Shown here: positions 44,496 to 48,024 of the stretch, one piece after another
How positions within the stretch are numbered: the stretch's first letter is position 1
How the letters are laid out: each line of letters starts with the position of its first letter
Origin: Candidatus Gottesmanbacteria bacterium
GTDB lineage: Bacteria > Patescibacteriota > Microgenomatia > UBA10105 > UBA927
Assembly: GCA_016214885.1 (NCBI GenBank)
Contig: JACRMP010000011.1
Location: forward strand, 1 to 48,024
Direction: 5' to 3'
Length of the DNA stretch: 48,024 nucleotides
Notes under the pieces: model-generated
Seen by the model: the letters and a program-made list of their open reading frames with translations, nothing else
The model's database searches: none
Told to the model about the DNA's origin: nothing
Translations under genes and position numbers: made by a program

Positions 44496-45014
44496 ATGAA
44501 TTTATCAGCAATCAAACCAGGTAGTAATCCGCCGGAAGACATAAACGTCATCATCGAAATCCCCGAAGGATGCATGGTGAAATATGAAATGGACAAAGAA
44601 GCGGAAGTCATCATGGTTGACCGCTTTGTCCGCACCACCATGGGGTATCCGGCCAATTACGGATTTGTCCCGAATACAAAATCCGGAGACGGTGATCCTG
44701 TTGACGTAATGGTGCTTTGCTCACAACCGCTGCACCCCGGTGTCATGGTAAATGTAGTTCCTATCGGCATGCTGGAGATGGAGGATGAATCCGGTATTGA
44801 TATGAAAGTGGTGGCAGTGCCGAGCGAAAAATCTGATCCCATTTACGGAGCGATGAAAGATATCGGTGACATTCCGGAACCCACAAAAGCAAAAATTAAA
44901 CACTTTTTTGAGCACTATAAAGAGCTGGAGCCCGGTAAATGGGTAAAACTCAAAGAATGGAAAGACAAAGCAGTTGCACAAAAAGAAATAATGGATGGTA
45001 TAGCACACAAATAA
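44496..45014 (+). CDS. ppa: Inorganic pyrophosphatase (family I)
   Basis: The enzyme hydrolyses pyrophosphate and so drives nucleic acid and aminoacyl-tRNA synthesis. The 172 residues keep the active-site signature [11 protein letters not shown] (Asp ligands for Mg), the early [15 protein letters not shown] and [11 protein letters not shown], and the C-terminal [18 protein letters not shown]. An AAGGAGG ribosome binding site lies 7 nt before ATG 44496. It sits between gyrB and gyrA, an unusual linkage, with 24 nt and 4 nt gaps. Confidence 0.97.
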   Translation: MNLSAIKPGSNPPEDINVIIEIPEGCMVKYEMDKEAEVIMVDRFVRTTMGYPANYGFVPNTKSGDGDPVDVMVLCSQPLHPGVMVNVVPIGMLEMEDESGIDMKVVAVPSEKSDPIYGAMKDIGDIPEPTKAKIKHFFEHYKELEPGKWVKLKEWKDKAVAQKEIMDGIAHK

Positions 45015-45018
45015 GCAT

Positions 45019-47541
45019 ATGGCAGACATAGGAAAAATCCAGGAAAGTAATATCGTCGCGGAAATGCAGAAGTCCTACATGGACTATGCAATGAGTGTTA
45101 TCGTGTCCCGCGCACTTCCTGACGTGCGAGACGGTTTAAAGCCCGTCCACCGCCGAATACTTTTTGCCATGCATCAGACGGGGCTTCACCACAGCGCAAA
45201 ATACAAAAAATCAGCAACCGTTGTCGGAGAAGTCTTAGGTAAATACCACCCGCACGGCGATTCTTCGGTATACGAAGCGCTCGTCCGGTTAGCACAGGAT
45301 TTTTCCATGCGGTATACGCTTGTTGACGGTCAGGGTAACTTCGGTTCCATAGACGGCGACCCCGCAGCCGCCATGCGGTATACGGAATGCCGCCTGGACA
45401 GCATTGCCGATGAAATGTTACTCGATATTGAAAAAGAAACCGTAAGCTTTTTACCCAACTTTGACGGCTCCATCCAGGAACCCATTTGTTTACCTGCTAA
45501 ACTGCCGAACCTGCTCCTTATGGGAAGCGAAGGAATTGCCGTCGGTATGGCCACCAAAATCCCGCCCCACAATCTTTCGGAGCTTGTCGATGCCATCGTA
45601 TTTATGATCGGCAAAGTAACGATCGATAAAAAAGGGACCGCCAGCACCAACGATGTCGGCGAAAGTAAAAAATTCGGCATGACGTTTGATGTTACCCTTG
45701 AAGACCTCATGGGATTTGTCCAGGGACCCGATTTTCCGACGGCGGGAGCAATCTATGACATAAACGAAATTAGAAATGCGTACTCGACCGGTAAAGGTAA
45801 AATCGTGATGCGCGGCAAAGCTGAAATCGAAGAAATGGGCAACGGCAAAAGCATGATCGCCATTACGGAACTGCCGTATCAGGTAAACAAAGCAAATCTG
45901 GTGGCCAAAATCGCCGATCTTGTCAAAGACAAAAAACTTGACGGTATATCCGACTTGCGTGACGAATCCGACCGCAGAGGGATCCGGGTGGTCGTCGAAC
46001 TCAAACGCGATGCACAACCGAATAAGGTATTAAATAATCTTTACAAGTATACGGAACTGCAGACCACTTTCCCGGTAAACGTCGTGGCATTAGTCGACGG
46101 CACTCCCCGGACCCTTACACTTCAGGAAATTCTGGAAGAATACCTCAAACACCGGCACGATGTCATTTACCGCCGCAGTGAGTTTGAACTTAAAGAAGCA
46201 AAAGCACGCGAACATATCCTGGAAGGCTTGAAAATCGCCGTTGACCATATCGACGAAGTAATCGCCATCATCAAAAAAGCTAAAGACGCCGAGGACGCAA
46301 AACATAAACTGATCGAACGCTTTAAACTTTCTGAAATCCAGGCGACGGCCATCCTGGATATGCAGCTACGAAAACTTGCTGCCTTGGAGCGGCAAAAGAT
46401 CGAGGATGAACTTGCCATGATCCGGGAAACCATTGCATACTTAAACGATTTACTTGCACACCCTGAAAAAATTCTCGTCGTCATCAAGGATGAACTTATC
46501 AAACTTAAGGAAAAATACGGCGACAACCGGAAAACCCGCGTATACAAGAGCCGCGTAGGTGAACTTTCCGATGAACAGCTTATCCCCAACGAAGAAACGA
46601 TCATCACCATGACGGAAACGGGCTACATCAAACGGGTTCCCCGAACAACGTTTAAGCTTCAGGAACGCGGCGGCAAGGGAGTCATCGGCATGACGACGAA
46701 AGATGAAGATGCCATAGACCGCCTGGTGAGCGCAAGCACCCACGACAATATGCTCTTCTTTACCGAAAAAGGCAAAGTGTACCAGGTGAGAGTCTGGGAT
46801 ATACCGGAAGCAAGCAGGCAGTCCAAAGGACAGGCAGTCGTGAACCTTATCAACATCGAAAGCTCGGAGAAAGTAACCAGTATGCTGTCATACTCACTCA
46901 AACGCTCTGAGCAAAAAGAAAAAGGGATCGAGTATATTCTCATGGCGACCAAAAAGGGAATCGTCAAAAAAACGAAACTCTCCCAGTATGAAAACATCAG
47001 AAGAAACGGACTCCTCTCCATCAAGCTCGATGCCGGCGATGAACTTATCTGGGCAAAACTTACCTCGGGCAATGATGATGTCCTCCTGGTCACCCACAAC
47101 GGAAAAACAATCCGGTTCGGTGAATCTGAGGTGCGTCATACCGGACGCGACACGATGGGGGTGCGGGGCATTTTGCTTAAACCCGGAGATTATGTCGTGG
47201 CCATGGAGGTTATCGGCGGCGAAAACAAAAAAGCGGACTTCCTTACCCTTATGGAAAAAGGCATGGGCAAAAAAACCAATATTACCGGATTCCCGAAACA
47301 AAAACGGGGTGGTCAGGGGGTAAAAGTTGCCGAAATAAAGCCACGGACAGGCAAAGTGGTATTGTCCCAGATGGTTCCCGAAGGAAGTGAGGAAGTGATT
47401 CTGACCTCTACCAAGGGACAAGTAGTCAAGTTGCCAATGAAGTCCATCCCGCAGCTTTCGAGAGCCACAAGCGGTGTTATTCTTATGCGCTTTACCGATA
47501 AGAACGATACGATTGCGGCGGCCACCTGTCTCACGAAGTGA
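45019..47541 (+). CDS. gyrA: DNA gyrase subunit A
   Basis: GyrA cuts and rejoins DNA in the gyrase A2B2 complex. The 840 residues contain the winged-helix core with the quinolone-pocket region [32 protein letters not shown], the catalytic Tyr in [11 protein letters not shown], the long coiled coil, and the C-terminal six-blade beta-pinwheel. The GyrA box (Q-R-G-G-K-G, here as [16 protein letters not shown]) separates gyrase from topoisomerase IV. Pinwheel-type repeats such as [12 protein letters not shown] follow. Confidence 0.97.
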   Translation: MADIGKIQESNIVAEMQKSYMDYAMSVIVSRALPDVRDGLKPVHRRILFAMHQTGLHHSAKYKKSATVVGEVLGKYHPHGDSSVYEALVRLAQDFSMRYTLVDGQGNFGSIDGDPAAAMRYTECRLDSIADEMLLDIEKETVSFLPNFDGSIQEPICLPAKLPNLLLMGSEGIAVGMATKIPPHNLSELVDAIVFMIGKVTIDKKGTASTNDVGESKKFGMTFDVTLEDLMGFVQGPDFPTAGAIYDINEIRNAYSTGKGKIVMRGKAEIEEMGNGKSMIAITELPYQVNKANLVAKIADLVKDKKLDGISDLRDESDRRGIRVVVELKRDAQPNKVLNNLYKYTELQTTFPVNVVALVDGTPRTLTLQEILEEYLKHRHDVIYRRSEFELKEAKAREHILEGLKIAVDHIDEVIAIIKKAKDAEDAKHKLIERFKLSEIQATAILDMQLRKLAALERQKIEDELAMIRETIAYLNDLLAHPEKILVVIKDELIKLKEKYGDNRKTRVYKSRVGELSDEQLIPNEETIITMTETGYIKRVPRTTFKLQERGGKGVIGMTTKDEDAIDRLVSASTHDNMLFFTEKGKVYQVRVWDIPEASRQSKGQAVVNLINIESSEKVTSMLSYSLKRSEQKEKGIEYILMATKKGIVKKTKLSQYENIRRNGLLSIKLDAGDELIWAKLTSGNDDVLLVTHNGKTIRFGESEVRHTGRDTMGVRGILLKPGDYVVAMEVIGGENKKADFLTLMEKGMGKKTNITGFPKQKRGGQGVKVAEIKPRTGKVVLSQMVPEGSEEVILTSTKGQVVKLPMKSIPQLSRATSGVILMRFTDKNDTIAAATCLTK

Positions 47542-47545
47542 TCCT

Positions 47546-47959
47546 ATGACAGATGTCGAATGGAAACCGGGCTTAGCCTGCGAAGGCAGGCATTTACTCA
47601 TCGATTTTTACCGCGAAACATCAAAAAGTATTCCCCGGGTAAATGGCACACGCTGCGCTCCCATTCAGTATCAAGCTGGGATGTCGAGTGTTATGGTCGG
47701 ATGTGACAAACGCAAATGTCCGCTGCTTGCCGAGCAACCTGACGAAACACTTACCGAGCAAACAAATTTCGTGCTCAAGAACGCAAACACACGAAACAGG
47801 AATATATCAACACTCCAATTACAATGGAATCAATTCCCGTCGCTACGCGCATGTGGCGTTGTAGAAACTCAGGGCACAGTCGCTGATACCACATACATCC
47901 TCCCGAAACATCTGCGAAGAAAAATACCTAAACAAGGTGAAAACTATAGCATCAGGTAA
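47546..47959 (+). CDS. Hypothetical protein (doubtful)
   Basis: The 137-residue frame from ATG 47546 (MTDVEWKPGLACEG) is not recognised. It has five Cys, including C-D-K-R-K-C, which might bind metal, and no membrane helix. Against it speaks a strong hairpin at 47576-47591 inside its 5' end that looks like the gyrA mRNA end. It starts 4 nt after gyrA without a ribosome binding site. Confidence 0.4.
   Translation: MTDVEWKPGLACEGRHLLIDFYRETSKSIPRVNGTRCAPIQYQAGMSSVMVGCDKRKCPLLAEQPDETLTEQTNFVLKNANTRNRNISTLQLQWNQFPSLRACGVVETQGTVADTTYILPKHLRRKIPKQGENYSIR
47576..47591 (+). terminator. Possible hairpin at the gyrA 3' end
   Basis: GCCTGC, loop GAAG, GCAGGC form a 6-bp GC-rich stem about 35 nt after the gyrA stop, followed by ATTTA without a long T run. 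It may be a weak terminator or an mRNA-stabilising hairpin. Confidence 0.4.
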
Positions 47960-47984
47960 GGTGCGGGTGTACCGTTTCAACAGG

Positions 47985-47993
47985 TGATACAAT
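47985..47993 (+). promoter_or_regulatory. Extended -10 promoter of the next gene
   Basis: TGATACAAT (47985-47993) is an extended -10 box, 11 nt before ATG 48005. No -35 match is clear. Confidence 0.45.
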
Positions 47994-48004
47994 AAAGTTG
48001 CACT

Positions 48005-48024
48005 ATGGAATCATTTTTTCAGCC
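48005..48024 (+). CDS. Start of a further gene (cut by window end)
   Basis: ATG 48005 opens the frame M-E-S-F-F-Q and runs off the window. The extended -10 box just upstream supports a near-leaderless gene start. Identity cannot be told. Confidence 0.35.

Overview
The window reads as one contig from a small-genome, Gram-positive-like bacterium of the Candidate Phyla Radiation (Patescibacteria), most probably Microgenomates. I infer this from gene content and protein architecture; no 16S gene is present. The pointers are a ThrRS without a TGS domain, a short PheT without the N-terminal tRNA-binding domain, a short delta'-like clamp-loader subunit, a type IV pilus set without a secretin, an LPxTG/sortase surface system, very tight gene packing, and several promoters whose -10 box lies 6-13 nt from the start codon. 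UGA, UAA and UAG all act as normal stops, so the UGA-to-Gly code of Gracilibacteria/Absconditabacteria does not apply.

Layout. Positions 1-7808 (+) hold a surface module: the 3' part of a very large adhesin with 13 CnaB/SdrD-like repeats and an LPATG sorting signal, a second anchored Ig-like protein, a sortase and a membrane-anchored methyltransferase. A secreted metzincin-like protein with an altered zinc motif faces it (7792-8580, -). Positions 8663-15255 (+) are translation genes: thrS (broken by an in-frame UAA), infC, rpmI, rplT, a small ORF, pheS and pheT. A class A penicillin-binding protein follows on the - strand (15272-17848).

Positions 17878-21777 (+) are the most unusual part. 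An interleaved divergent promoter drives a tyrosine-type T-box leader, then a class II tRNA-like gene with a non-canonical anticodon loop and a duplicated 5' end, then a putative SAM methyltransferase, a cystathionine-lyase-family PLP enzyme and tyrS. This looks like one Tyr-tRNA-responsive operon.

Positions 21919-27040 (+) hold a 36-residue membrane peptide, a hypothetical gene, a recG that has lost internal segments including its Walker B box, rpmF, nusB, rnc, rpsP, khpA and trmD. Positions 27037-41615 are mainly a type IV pilus locus on the - strand: pilB, pilT, pilC, a pilin and a broken DUF2723 glycosyltransferase, then pilD, five prepilin-like genes and pilM, pilN, pilO. A YfhO-family membrane protein is inserted on the + strand. 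Positions 41770-47541 (+) carry holB, gyrB, ppa and gyrA. The window ends with a doubtful ORF and the first codons of another gene.

Functionally the window combines core translation and replication genes with cell-envelope and attachment machinery (sortase-anchored adhesin, pili, PBP, envelope glycosylation), as expected for an episymbiont-like cell. Three genes (thrS, recG, the DUF2723 gene) are interrupted or internally deleted. Read-level checks are needed before treating these as biology rather than assembly error.
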